Positions 32,795-46,049 of a stretch of DNA of 64,000 bases are shown piece after piece. Below the pieces are notes generated by a model, which was not told where the DNA came from, did no database searches, and worked only from the letters and a program-made list of their open reading frames with translations. The DNA comes from Cenococcum geophilum 1.58. Taxonomy: Eukaryota; Ascomycota; Dothideomycetes; Gloniales; Gloniaceae. The DNA lies in NCBI GenBank assembly GCA_001692895.1, contig KV748220.1:1426358-1490357 (forward strand), given 5' to 3'. The stretch's first letter is position 1, and every line of letters begins with the position of its first letter. Position numbers and translations under genes: made by a program.

Positions 32795-35700
32795 CCATCT
32801 TCCTCCTCTTTATCTTTGTCCTTAAAGATTTAAAATATCTCTAAGTTATTTACTAGAGGTATAATATCCGTCTAATTAATTCGGTTAATATTATTGCTTA
32901 TTATACCTAAAGTAATTTCTTCTTTACACGCCCAACGTCGTGCTCGCACTATTACTGCAATATTATCTCTTAGTAAGATTATACCGTCTCCGTATTCTTG
33001 CTGTTTAAAAAAGGGGTTAGTTTATATTGCGTTAGCGAACCTATCTTTGCAATAACTGTCCTCTTACTTAAAGTGTACTAAAGCGAATATTCGTTTGTCC
33101 TATAACGTTCGCTCTACTTCTAATGCTAAATATACGCGACCTATTACTCTTAATAGTCGTTTAGTTCCTTAATTAATTTATCTTAGGGTTTTATATTTAA
33201 TCTACTGCTACGCGGCTAGATAGTAAACTGTCTTAAGCCCTTACTAAATTAAAACGTTCTTAGGATGCGGAATAGAAGGCCCTAGATACTTACATCGCGG
33301 CGTCTACTCGTCTACTCCATCTTAAGAAGGTTTATAAAAAGGTTTATTTTAAGGAGTAGAAACTTATAGAATAAGGTTTATAGAAACTTGGTAATAAAAA
33401 AACGAATTCTCTTCTAATAGAGAAGGAAATAGATCTAAGTAGTTTGGCAACTGCTCTTCCTAGGTCCCCTTTAGGTAACTTATTCTTTAGCAATCCTTTT
33501 TTTTTAATACTACCTAACCTAATCTCTTCCGATACTCCTATACCTTTCCTATAGCATTCTTTAAATTTTCTAGTGGCTCCTAGGTAGTCTTAGTGTAGCC
33601 TATCCACTTAACCTTATACTATATTTTATCGTCAACGTCCTTATAACTAACGATCTTAAAAACTTACTATTTATCTTCTTCTTATCCTCTATATATGTCT
33701 GCTTTATAAACTAGTGGCTTAATATTCCCGTGTGCTAGCTCTAGCATTGCGATATACTGTATAGGGTAGATCTTTATTTTAGCTAGTAGGTTTAACTTAA
33801 ATATAACCGGTAAAATCCTTTATATAATTTTAAAAGGTTCTAGTCTAATATAGTCCAACTTCTTACTTAGTTATTAACTCTTAAAATTTTTGTGTAGTAG
33901 CTATACTTTATCTCCCTCCTTAAGATCTAGTCCCTTAGATCTCTTAGCATTATAATACTTTTTTATTCTCTTTTATACTTTCTTTACTAATTCTATAAGG
34001 TCTATATAAAGATTTATTAACGTCTTTATTTTTTCTTTAGCTATGCTACTTATTTTCTTTACTTATTATAGTAATAACGATATTCTTAGCTTATATCCGT
34101 AATTTGCCTTAAATGGTAATATGCCTATTCCTTCTTAAGGTGTTATATTATATACAAACTATATAACTGGTAATAGCGATACCTAATTATTCTATATATA
34201 ATTAATATAATGTCTTAGATACTGTTTTAGCGTCTAATTTAGTCTTTTTATTTAACCGTCTGTCTGTAAATAATATGCGGTAAAAGTTACTACTTGAACT
34301 CCTTACTCCGCTAAGAATACTTCCTAGAATACTACTACGAATTTTAGATCTCTGTCCGATATAATCTTGCTTAATACTCTATATCTTACAAATACTTCTT
34401 TAATATAGATTCTAGTAATATCTTCCGCTAAGATTTCTTCTGTATATACTACAAAGTATCCCCACTTTATAAGCTTATTCACTATCACTAAAATCGTGTT
34501 ATAATCTTGTCCGGTAATAGAATCTCTTAATTTTGGTAACTTAATAATAAAGTCCTATAATATAACCTCCTATAGTCTCTCTAGTGTTTTAATAGGTTGT
34601 AGCCCTCTATATAGCTTATNCCTTATTAGTTTATTCCTTTAGCAATCTAGATATTCCTTTATAACTTTTCGCGCTAAGCCCCAGATTCTATTAATAATAT
34701 ACTCCTCTTAAAGTCTTAACACTAAGCCCGCGGCTCTATTATATCCTTAAGTTAGTCCCTTATAGAAATCTTCCATAAACTGTTTTACTATGCTTCTTAG
34801 GATGTACTTTACTTCTTAATTCTTATATATATCCGTCTATAGATCTTCTAGCTATGCTTTTAGAATTTTTTATACTTAAAAGCTTTCTGGTGACTTATAA
34901 ACTCTTTTTAATTTATTGTTTTCCTAAGTTGCTACGATTTTTAGATGATTATATCTAATTAATCTATCTATATCTTTTTGCAATAAAGCCCCTAATAGCT
35001 TTTTATTATTCTATAGTTTAGCCTTACAACTTAGAGCATCTGCTTATATGTTATCTATACCCTTAGTATACTAAATCTTAAAATAGTATTCTATAAGCAT
35101 CTCTACCTATCTAACCTATCTTTAGTTAAGTTCCTTTATTATTAAAAATCCTATTAGGTTTTTATAATCTATTTTAACTATAAATAGTTTTTCTATACCT
35201 TATAAGAATGCTCTCTATTCCTTTAGTGCTATAACTATTCCTAATAACTCCTTGTTATAGATGTTATAGTTTAACTCTAGTAGTATTATCTTTCTACTAT
35301 AGTATGCCACTAGGTGCCATCCATTTTAATATCTTTATATAAAGTATACCCCTAGTATATAATCCGATACATCCGTCTCTATAACCGTTTCTAGTCCTAG
35401 TTAATAGATTTTAAGAACTGGCTCCTAGGTAAATAACTCTTTTACTTTCTTAAAGAGTCCTCTTTATTCCTTTCCCTATACCTATAGTTCTTCTTTCTTC
35501 GTTAGTTGCGTAAATGGCTTAATATTCTTTAACCACTGCGCTATAAACCTTCTATAGTAATTGTAAAACCCTAGAAATAATTTTAACTATGTAATGTTTT
35601 CTAGTTCTTACTAATTTACTATAACCTTAATCTTCTTTAGATCTATACTAAGTTGGCCTAGTTTAATAATAAATCTAATAAAATTGGTCTTCCTAGTAAA

Positions 35701-38700
35701 GAACTCGCATTTCTTAATTGCTACTAGTATTTGTTCTTCTTGTAGTCTTTTTAAAACCCATTTAACGTGTTCCCTATATTCTTCCTTAGTTATTAAGTAG
35801 ATAATGATATTGTTAAGGTATACTATAACAAATTTATCTAAGTGTTCTCCTAATATATTGTTAATACGCTTCTAGAACGTTGCTAGTGCGTTTATAAGCC
35901 TAAATTATATAACTAATGGTTTATATAGTCCTTCCTTTAACCTAAAGGCTGCCTTTTATTTATTGCCTTCCTTAATTCTAATCTAATAGTACGCCTATCT
36001 TAGATCTATCTTTATAAAGATTTATACATTGCCTATCCTGTCTTAGATCTCGCTAATTAAGGGTAAAGGATACCTATCCTTTCTAGTAATGCTGTTTAAC
36101 TATCTATAGTCGATATACAGCCTTAGTTTACCGTTCTTCTTTAGTATAAATAGTACTAGATATCCCACTAATGACTATAATAGTCTAATATATCCTTTTT
36201 GTAAATTTTTTAGATAAACTCTTTTAGTGCTCTACCTTTTTCTTTAGTAAGCTTATAGATTAGAAAGAACCTTAGACTTATTCCTAGTTCCAATTCTATC
36301 TTATAGTCCTATACTATATACTCTAATAGCTTTTTACTTTCTGGTGACTATAGTTTTTTGCCATACTTATAGTATTTCTTTAGTATATAACTTAAGCCTC
36401 GCTTAGTCTCTTTATATATCGCTCCGACTTAGTACTATACTAACTTAGCTTATTGTTATATCTTACGGCGTTAAGTATCTCTAATATTAACTTAACCTAT
36501 AATCTAATTGATCCTTAAATTATATTCCTATAACTAAGGCATGCCTAATACTGCCTCGTCCCGTCCTAATAGTAGGATATTAAAAGATATCTTAATTTGT
36601 CTTCCTTTAATAGTTATTTAAATAGGTCCTGTTTTAAGATTAATGATCCCTTCTCTATAGGCTATTAGATCTCCTAAAATTGTAACTAATAGGTAAGGTT
36701 GCTCCTTCTATTTATAAGGTAGTCCTATTCTCTTAACTGCTGCTAGTAAGATGTGGTTTCGCGTTGCTCTACTATCTATTAGCGCTTTAAACTGCTGATC
36801 TTGCTAATTAACTCGTAAATTTAGGTGTTATCCTTAAATTCCTTTAAGGGTTTAAGGCTCTATTACTGGCTCCCTCTAGTTTTATAGGCCTCTACTTTTC
36901 CTAACTATTAGCTGCTTAATCCTATTGCACTTAGCTCGCTTTTTAGCTAATGCCTAGTTCGCTTCTTGTCTTTAATATGCTATAGATATATATTCTCTAG
37001 GTATTTCTACTACTATTATCTATCTAAGCATTCTTCCGTAAGGAATTTTCCTGGTTAAAGTACTAAGCTTCCTTCCTCTTAGACTTTTGCTGGATGCCAT
37101 CTATATATATATTTGGCATTCCTGTACTATCGCTTATCTATTATCCAGTATATCCTTATAGAGTATTTCTAATTCTTTTCCTTTGGATTCTTGTGTATCT
37201 TATATATATCGTCTACGCATGCAATCTATAATAGCGTATAGTATACCAGGTGCTTTAGGTTAACTCTTAACTTATCTTTATCTTTAAGTTTAAACCTTTA
37301 TTATATTAATCTAAACGTTACGACTTTATTTATAGGTACTAAGATGCGTCTTTTACTTCTCTAGTCCTCTAATTATTCCTCTAGATCCTTTAACGTTATA
37401 ATTAAGGCTCCTTTAATATACGTTATAGCCTTTTCTATAATTGGGTGGTCCTAAATAACTTATTTATCTAACTACATATAGAAATCTTCCTACTTATTGT
37501 TATGCCTTTGCCTATACCACTTTTAGTATAGCTGCTAGAGTGTATACGGCTTATCCGTAAGGAAGTATCTTCTTATTACTGCGTTGTAATAGCCCTTTAT
37601 GTATCGTTCTTTAAACCTAGTAGGAATCCCTAGATCCTCTTTATTTTCTAGTTCGGTAAGCTACTTAGCTCTTAGTATACCTACTCTAGGCCTATTAGTA
37701 GTTCTTTATATAGGTGCTCTGTCCTTTATACGTTCTAATATGCTAGATCTCTTATCTAGTTTCTATTTTTGCTATGCGATAATTCTTTGCCTGAACTCCT
37801 CTATAGTTTCCTTTAGTTTACGTCTCGCGCTTAAATCCTTAAAGTCTTTATACTTCTTAATCTTGGTATTAACTTTTTAATCTTTAGTCTGAATACCATA
37901 TTCTATTAGTAAGTCTTTTAGGTCTATATACTCGTCTCCCAGTTTAATTGCTATTTGCGCTGTAGATTCTCTAATCTATAAAGAAGCCTCTTGCCTCTTA
38001 TTTACGGGTGTCCTTATTTATACTCTAAATTCTTAACCCCTTTAGATTCTCGATCCTAAGCTTGCTTCTATCTTAAGCCTTACTCTAGCCTTAGTCTAAC
38101 TAGGCTTACTTAGTATTCTTATCTCGTTTTAAGAGTCTTAAATCTTACTTATCTTGTCTTAAGAGTCTTATGCCTATAGGAAACTTCGTCCTAAGCTTAT
38201 TTATATATTACTAAACTAAGCCGTTACTCTGCTCCATTGGTTATCGTCTATTATAGGTTCTTAAGCTTACCTTATCTCGTCTTAAGAATCTTAGTCGTCT
38301 CGCATCTTATCTTAAGAATCTTAAGCCTATGGCCTTTTGCCTTTATTAAGTGCCGAAGTAGTTCGCCGTCCTACTTCTCTTACGTTTTATAAAGCGATAG
38401 ATATCGTATCTAGTGGGGTCTTAATCCCTACTAATGTTCCCTATTCTATAGTGGAATTATCCTCTACCTCTAGTATAATATCTCCGAGGTTTGCGTGCCC
38501 CTAGTAGGCCGCCTTTGTTGCCTTATTATTATAAAATGTTTTACCTACGTTAAATTTATCGTCCTTAATATCCGATCTGTGAACTGGTTTATTAGTTCCT
38601 CTATATCCTATAGGTACTAGCTCCTATAGCCAATAGCTTATACTATACTTAGCGTCCTTATAAATTCGGTATACGTTATTATAATAAAACGTAAAACTTT

Positions 38701-39898
38701 TAATTAAACATTCTTTCGTTCCTTGCAGTATATTATCGTCCCTCTATACGTATATATCGTCTACTAGTCTCGTTCCTTTTACTATATAATAACTCTACCC
38801 ACTTTTATAGTCTCTAACGTAATAACCCTGTTTTCTATAATTTATGCAAGCTCCTTCTTTAAACTATTTTTCTTACTATAGAGTCCGCCTAAACGTCTTC
38901 TACTGCTAAGATCCCTAATTCGGCCTTTACTCCTTAAACCTTTAATTACTTAATCCTTATCCTCTAGGTTTCTATAGTTTCTTACTTTATCTCTTATAGG
39001 CTTTTTTAGTACTACTTAGGTCTATTAGCTCTGCGCCATACTATAGTTTCTAACTTAGCTTTTATTGTTGCGTGCTCTGCGCCTTATATAACTATAGAAC
39101 TCTATCCTAGCCTTTTTTAGCCTATTTCCTTTAGTAGATCTAATTATTAATCTTAATCGCCTAATCTATTAGTTCCCTTAGGGTATCCGCATCTTCTATT
39201 AGGATAATTACGTCCTAGACTTTAGCCTTAAGTCCTTATTTATACTGTGCTATAAGCGCCCTATTATTCTACTCTACTTATATTACTAACGTCTGGAACT
39301 ATATTATATACTTAATTACTAAGGTTCGTTGCGTAATGTCTTAGAGTTTTTTTTCTACCGTAGTTGTCGCCTCCGGGTCTCCGAATATTTGTATAAGTTA
39401 TTCTATAAATTTATTCTAGCTTAAGAACATAAACCGTACCTCTTAGTTAGTGGTTGTTATACTATTCGCTTGTATCTCTATAAAGTAAGACTTAAACTAT
39501 TTAAGTGCCCTTTTTATTAAGAATAGTCCTACATAGGCTATTTAATCTATAGGTGTTGCCAGGTTTGCTCCTTCCTATACTACCTTAAAGTGTATTTATA
39601 TTAGGAATCCTTTAAGCTTTAATCTCTCTCCTAAGTACCTTTTAATTAATAATAACTTAACCTTTACTGCGTTTATCCTATTAATCCTATTTTCTAATAT
39701 TATATTATTTTCTATTAACTAGTCGACTATCTCTTATAGTTGTCCGACCGTTACAGGTTGCTATAAGTTAGTATCTGCTATACTAGTGTCGTTACCTAAT
39801 CTTAAAGTAGTTGCCGCCGTCGATGGCGTTATAGCTGGTGCTTTTGGTGGTATATTGTTTGACTTTTTATACTTATTACCGTAACTAGGTAGTGATTA

Positions 39899-40321
39899 TG
39901 TAATGGAACCTTATAGCAAGAACTATAATAGGCTTATTAATAGGCTAGGTATATAGGTAAAGCAAGTTAAAGTTAATAATGTAATAATAACTGGTAGAGT
40001 GGTTGCCTAACAGATTAACTCTAATTATATTCTGAGAATTACTATAAGGAAGGAACTATCTAGGTAGGGACTAAGGGTCCTTAAATATATAACCGTACTC
40101 CTATAAAATCCTTCTTATACGTAATATACGTCTTATATATAAGGTACGTAAGTTCCTCCCGTTCCTCTTATTTAATATATAGCATGTTATATAACCTCGG
40201 TTACCATTCCTTGTCATATAGCTCTACCGGTTCCATCCTGGACCGTGCCTGAATTAACTAACTAGCTTCTTCCAACTCCTCTCCTAGTAGTTGTAATATT
40301 GTACTTAAAGCGTCCGTAACA
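39899..40321 (-). repeat. 5' LTR of gypsy B
   Basis: 423 bp, begins TGTAATGGAACC and ends GTCCGTAACA on the + strand, keeping the canonical TG...CA ends. AACGT follows at 40,322-40,326. Confidence 0.9.
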
Positions 40322-41793
40322 AACGTCTTTATTCTTTCTTTAGATATACTACTTATTTTCTTTACTTATTATAGTAATAATAATATCCTTAACTTATATC
40401 TATAATTTGCCTTAAATAGTAATATGCTTATTCCTTCTTATAGTGTTGTATTATATATAAACTATATAATTAGTAATAATAATACCTAATTATTCTGTGT
40501 ATAATTAATATAATATCTTAGATACTGTTCTAGCGTCTAATTTAATCTCTTTATCTGTCTGTCTGTCTACGGGTAATATATAGTAGAAGTTGCTGCTCTA
40601 ACTCCCTATTCCGCTAAAAATACCTCCTAAAATGCTGCTATAAATCTTAGATCCCTATCTAATATAATTTTACTTAGTGCTTTATATCTTATAAATACTT
40701 CTTTAACCTAGATTCTAGCGATATCTTCTACTAAGATTTCTTCTATATACGCTATAAAGTAGCCCTATTTAGTTAACTTGTCCACTATTATAAGGATTAT
40801 ATTATACTCCTATCCGGTAATAGGATTTTTTAACTTTAGTAACTTAACGATAAAGCCCTATAATATAACCTCCTATAGTCTTTCTAGTATTTTAATAGGT
40901 TATAGCCCTCTATATGGCTTATGCCTCATTAGTTTATTCCTTTAGTAATTTAGATACTCTTTTATTACTTTTTAAGCTATGCCCTAGATTCCGTTAATAA
41001 TGTATTTTTCCTAAAGTCTTAACACTAATCCTATTACTCCGTTGTGTCCTTAAGTTATTCCCTTATAGAAATCTTCTATAAAATGCTCTGCTATACTTCT
41101 TAAGATGTACTTCGCTTCTTAGTTCTTATATATATCTACCTATAGGTCTTCTAGCTATGCTTCTAGAATTTTCTATATCTAAAAGCTTTCTAATATCTCG
41201 TAAACTCTTTTTAGTTCTCTATTCTTATAAGTTACTGCTATTTTAGGGTAATTGTATCTAATTAATCCGTCTTTATCTTTGCGTAGTATTGCTCCTAATA
41301 GTTTCTTATCGTTTTGTAGTTCAGCCTTTCTACTTAATATATCTGCTCTTATATTCTTGGTGCCTTTAGTATACTAAATCTTAAAATAGTATTCTGTAAG
41401 TATCTCTGCCTATCTAACTTATCTCTAATTAAGTTCTTTTATTATTAGGAACCCTATTAGGTTCTTATAATTTATCCTAACTATAAATAGTTTTTCTACG
41501 CCTTATAAGAATGCTTTTTATTTCTTAAGTGCTGTAACTATACCTAACAACTCTTTGTTATAGATGTCGTAGTTTAATTCTAGTGATGTTATCTTTTAAC
41601 TATAGTATGCTATTAGGTGCTATGCGTTCCTATACTTCTATAGCAAATATACTCCTAGTGCGTAGTTTAATGTATCTGTCTCCACAACCGTATCTAGTCC
41701 TAGTTGGTAGATTTTAAGGATTAGTTCCTAGGTGAACAACTCCTTAAGTTCTTTAAATAACTTCTTTTACTTATTCTCCTATACCTATAGTTT
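40322..41793 (-). mobile_element. Family-1 gypsy A, second part (integrase core, RNase H, part of RT), truncated
   Basis: Sequence continues gypsy A after the B insertion and aligns with 34,015-35,495 of gypsy B. At about 41,793 (…TATACCTATAGTTT) homology to B stops and a + strand gypsy begins in mid-pol. The 5' half of A (rest of RT, protease, Gag, 5' LTR) is therefore missing. Confidence 0.82.
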
Positions 41794-44097
41794 AATTTCC
41801 TAATTATATATAGGCTAGGTGCTACTAACTGTGCAAACGCCCTTATAAGGCGTAAATAGGACCTAGATAATTAGGCGGCTGTAAAGATCTTATTACAGAC
41901 CTAGACGCTACTATAACTAGAGCACCTTAACCCTTAGATACGGGAAGAACTAAGTACTAAATCTTTAAGCGCTAAGATATATCCTATTAACCCTATAGAA
42001 TTCGACCTTATTAATAAACTACTATAAGTAAACTATATGGACCCTTCTCTATAAGAGTATCGCGAAAAGGCAAAGGACGTTACTAGCCTATGGTCTCTTA
42101 AAAATGGATTACTTAAGTACTAGGAACGGCTAGTAGTAGTAAAGGAATAAAACTTATAAACCCGGCTTATTACTAAAGTATATACCTAGGTCTCTACGGC
42201 CTACCCTAGAAAAAAATAAAAACTATAAGATTATTAGTAACCATTACTATTGGCCTAAAATAATTATAAATATTAACCGTTACGTACGGAACTGCAACGA
42301 CTACTATAGGTCTATGATTCCACGAGATAAGACCCTAGGACTATTAAAACCTCTCCTAATACCCGACTACCCCTAGTAGTATATCTCTATAAACTTCTAT
42401 AAGCTACCTATAGACCACGACGGATATAATATAGTTATAATTTTAGTTAACCGCTTTAGCAAGCGCCTATTTTTAATTCCCTATTATAAGAATATTAATA
42501 CTAAGGAGGTGGCCTAACTATATATTTACTACGTCTACTATATTTACGGACTACTAGATACTATTATATCTAATTACAGCCTATAATTTATATCGGCCTT
42601 CTAGAATAAGTTTACCCAGATTTTAGGTATTAGGCTAAAGCTTTTTATAGTATACTACCCCTAAACAGACGGCTAGACAGAGATTATAAATTAATATTTA
42701 GATTAGAGACTCCGGCCTTTTATTAACTACTTCTAGAATAACTAGGGCGAACTACTACCCCTAATAGACTATACCCAGGCGACCTTACCCTATAACTCTA
42801 TGGGATTTGCACCTATCTAACTAGAAATAGGGTATTTACCTTAAATAAGCTTTAACTGGAATAGACTAGAAGGACTATAGACTATACGCAAAAAACTGTC
42901 TTATATGGAAGCCCAATAGTACGCTAAGCGCTTAGAGGAAGCTCAGACCGTAGCCTATATAAATCTAGAAAAGGTCTAGAAATTAATAAAATAATAGGTA
43001 AATAAGTATAGGCGCGAACCTGACTTTACTGTAGGCGATATAGTTTAGGTTATAATAAAGAACTAAAAAATAGAACGGCCTAGCTATAAGCTAGACTATT
43101 AAATAGCGGGACTGTATAAGGTCCTTAAAAAGATAGGGAACTTGTATAAAGTAAAGCTCCTAGATTTAATTAAGGTTTACCCTATTTTTTTGCTAAATAA
43201 GCTATGAAAAGCTATAAACAACCTATTACCTAAATAAAAGAATAAACCTCCTGTACTAATTTAAGTTAATAGCAATAATAAATAGGAAATTAAAGAAATA
43301 CTAGCCTATATGCTTGCAAGGGGAATATTAAAATATTATATTAGTTAGAAAGGATATAACCTAGACCTCACTTAGTACCCTATATAGAACTTTATAGAAA
43401 GTCCCTAACGTAGTTGGCGGGCTAGTGGCCCACGCGGGCTAGTGGCCCACCTCAAAACCCAACCAAAAATTAGAAAATTTATACCTTAATATCTTAACAA
43501 CCACTTAATAATAAATTCTAATAATTTGGATTTGGATTTTTATATATACTTTACAGCTTGTATTAAATTTATATAGTAAATAGTTTAGTGGTTTTTAAGA
43601 TATAGTGATTTAGCCTTATTTTAGCCCCCAAAATTTAATATCTTAAAAACTACTAACCTAATTACTATGCAACTTTAATAGAAGCTGTAGGGTGTATATA
43701 AAAGTCCAAATCTAAATTATTGGAATTTATTATTAAGTGGTTGTTAAGATATTAAGGTATAAATTTGGTAAGTTTTGAGGTGGGCCACTAGCCCGCGTGG
43801 GCCACTAGCCCGCCGACTACGTTATAAGCTTTAGGAGTTTTATAGCCGTTACCTTAATAAACCTAGACCCCTAAAGTACCTTAATAAGCAGATAAAGTGC
43901 TAGTATAGCAAAGATAATAAGCTACTAGAAGAATATAAGGATAAGAACGCCCTAGAAATTTCTTAGTTATATAAGGTCTTAAGATGTCTAGGAACTTTAA
44001 CCGGCGGTTAAAGTTATCTAATTAGTTAGATTCTTTTGCTAAGACTTTTAGCAATAAAGCCTAAGGGCAGGCTTTTTTAGAGAGGGGGGGGGGGTAA
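41794..44097 (+). mobile_element. Family-2-like gypsy 3' part (integrase, chromodomain), interrupted by MITE
   Basis: The + strand reads as integrase from about 42,180 (YYWPKIIININRYVRNC, YPQTDGQTEIINQYL near 42,655-42,700). An integrase C-terminal GDIVQVIIKNQK follows, then the chromodomain (YISQKGYNLDLTQYPIQNF, about 43,340-43,400). After the MITE (43,408-43,822) the chromodomain tail continues in frame with YKLQEFYSRYL. A G-rich polypurine tract (44,084-44,094) precedes the LTR. It resembles copy C1 (14,499-16,705) in domain order and ending. Stops are RIP-type. The left edge is a deletion junction with gypsy A. Confidence 0.85.
43408..43822. mobile_element. Near-palindromic MITE (415 bp) inserted in gypsy chromodomain
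   Basis: TA flanks both sides (43,406-43,407 and 43,823-43,824). Removing the element plus one TA restores the gypsy chromodomain frame (…ESP-YKLQEF…), which proves the insertion and its TA duplication. The outer arms carry a doubled GCGGGCTAGTGGCCCA motif. The inner ~330 bp match the MITE at 20,099-20,525. It has long self-complementary arms and no coding capacity. Confidence 0.88.
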
Positions 44098-44299
44098 TAT
44101 TACGGCACTGGCAGAACTTGGTAGAACTTTGCGGTTACGTGACTAGAGGACTGTATAAAAGAACCATACTTTAACTGGCGCTGCTCTTCTTCTCCTTTCC
44201 TTTCTCTAGCTTTAGATCCTCGTTTATAGACAATCCAATCGTACAGGCTTGCGCGTCCATCTCACCGTGCTCATGCCTCGATTGACCGAGTTGCTAACA
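44098..44299 (+). repeat. 3' LTR of the + strand gypsy
   Basis: It begins TATTACGGCACTGG (TGTTACGG before RIP) after the polypurine tract and ends TTGCTAACA, giving TG...CA ends. It includes a TATAAAAG box-like motif near 44,155 and keeps CA/TG better than surrounding sequence. Confidence 0.6.
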
Positions 44300-46049
44300 T
44301 TACGCAGGCATCTCTCCTCTTTAAATATCTCCTTAAGTCTCTCTATATTCTCTTTACTGATATCTCTTATATACTTAAAAAAAAATAAAGCACTTTAAGC
44401 ATAACACAGGCCTTTTCCCTAAACTTTAAAGCCTTTTCTCTAGATATAGCTCTCTTATAATTGCCGGCTTCGCTTTACCTCATATTACTATTAATTAGAA
44501 AAGTTGTAACTGTCTAAAGTATAAGTTAAGATATTTCTAAATACTAATAGCTTAGTTTTCCAGCAGGTTATTATATAAGACCAATTTTTAGTCCCCTAGG
44601 CCCCTTAGCTCCCATTTCCGCACTTATATAGGTTTTTTTAGTAATATTTACCTCTATTACCTACTTCAGTCGCTTTAAATTTATATAATATTTATTTATA
44701 TCTCTTATCCGCCTTAGCTAAAGAAAGTTTATATAATTTTTCTTTTACTATCCTAATATAAGCTTAACACTTAGAATATTAAAGCGTAATATAATCTTTC
44801 TAAGTAGTAATAGACATCGTGTACCTTTAAACTCAAAGAGGTCTTATTACCCTAACTCTTTATAAAGACCTTAGGCGGTAGATAAAAGTATAAAACGTAT
44901 ATATATAATAATAAAAGGCTGCACAGAGTTAAGACTTTTAAATTTTCGCCTTCCACTAAAATAAAATACCTTAAAGGGTAATAATAAAGGTTCTATACAA
45001 ATTCTAAAAGGGTCTCTATGGCTAACTTATAAGAAAGTTTACTAAGTTAAACTAGGTAGCTTTATTTCTATTATATATAAATATAATATAATAGATTAAT
45101 TTACTATAGGGAGCTTCTCTATAACTAATAATTAAATAAGGCTTATATCTAGACTAAATTATAAAAACTTAGTCTATATTTGCAAAGTTTTTAAATATAA
45201 ACGTGCGTTTTATATAATTTTTAAGCACACTACTATATCTCTTAATTACTGCATTAGTTATAATATACCTCTAAATAAGGCATAGCTAGCGGCTATTACT
45301 AGTTAGGTAAGTGGTATAGAAACCCGCTATATAGATTATAGAATAACTAGTATAGTGCTTTAACGATATATTATATCTTGCCTTTTAGGGCTTAACCTAT
45401 ATAGAGTTCAAATATTGTAATATATTAATATCTTCTAAGGGAACTATAAAAATTGGTAAGTAACCTTATATTAATATATTAACTTATTATTAACCATTAA
45501 GATATAGTAAAACTCTAATAGTGCTAATTAAGCGATGAAGAGGTGGTAGAGAAAGCCAATATTATAACGCTAGGCTGTATCTTAACAAGTCTTATAGGGA
45601 AAAGATATAAACTAAGTAGAAATATTAGTATATAAGACCTAAGCTACTAGTCTAATAATACTATAGAGTTTTTATTTATAATAACGAATACTAAACTTAA
45701 TGAACTTATATTATATAGTTTACTATTTATACTTTAAAAAATACTAAGAGTTTTATAGAACCTATTAAAGAAGGAGTATTATAGATTATTAATTTAGGTT
45801 AGATTTAGCTTATTACCTTATCCTTATTCCTATTCCGGTTATACTACTACCCCCTATTTTAGGTATATACCCCTCTTCTATATATATATATAGTCTCTTT
45901 TTCTTTATAGTTTAAATAAATTAAGTCCTTATTCTTTACTTATATATTAGTGCATAGACTACTAATCAATATAGATATTCCACCCCTATCTTTTAATCTG
46001 TCAGACTTTATAAGAATTTAGGTCTCTTCTTAAAAAACAATCTATTTAT
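44300..46049. other. AT-rich sequence with no recognisable content
   Basis: All frames are broken. I see no retrotransposon motif, terminal repeat or gene. Composition (scarce CA/TG, abundant TA) matches the RIP-affected block. Confidence 0.5.

Larger units (their letters stand above)
32372..40321 (-). mobile_element. Full-length family-1 Ty3/gypsy chromovirus B, RIP-inactivated
   Basis: 7,950 bp with 423-bp LTRs at both ends and 5-bp target-site duplications AACGT (32,367-32,371 and 40,322-40,326). Coding is on the - strand. Gag lies at about 39,880-38,950 (LIQIFGDPEATTTV near 39,390-39,350). RT is centred on the catalytic box read as VIVYLNNI at about 35,830-35,807 (Asp-to-Asn by RIP). RNase H is at about 35,500-35,000, integrase at about 34,750-33,930 with YLQTDGQIKRLN, and the chromodomain region at about 33,700. 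A pyrimidine-rich tract at 32,795-32,815 is the reverse complement of the polypurine tract. All frames carry many stops. It sits inside gypsy A of the same family. Confidence 0.92.

Noticed and set aside
37599..37880. 93-codon ORF on the + strand
   Set aside because: Lies within gypsy B, which codes on the - strand. No independent motif.
29009..44299. A single + strand gypsy spanning both sides of gypsy A/B
   Set aside because: The putative 5' LTR at 29,009 and the 3' LTR at 44,098 do not match, and the RT is missing, so unity is not shown. Kept as a hypothesis only.
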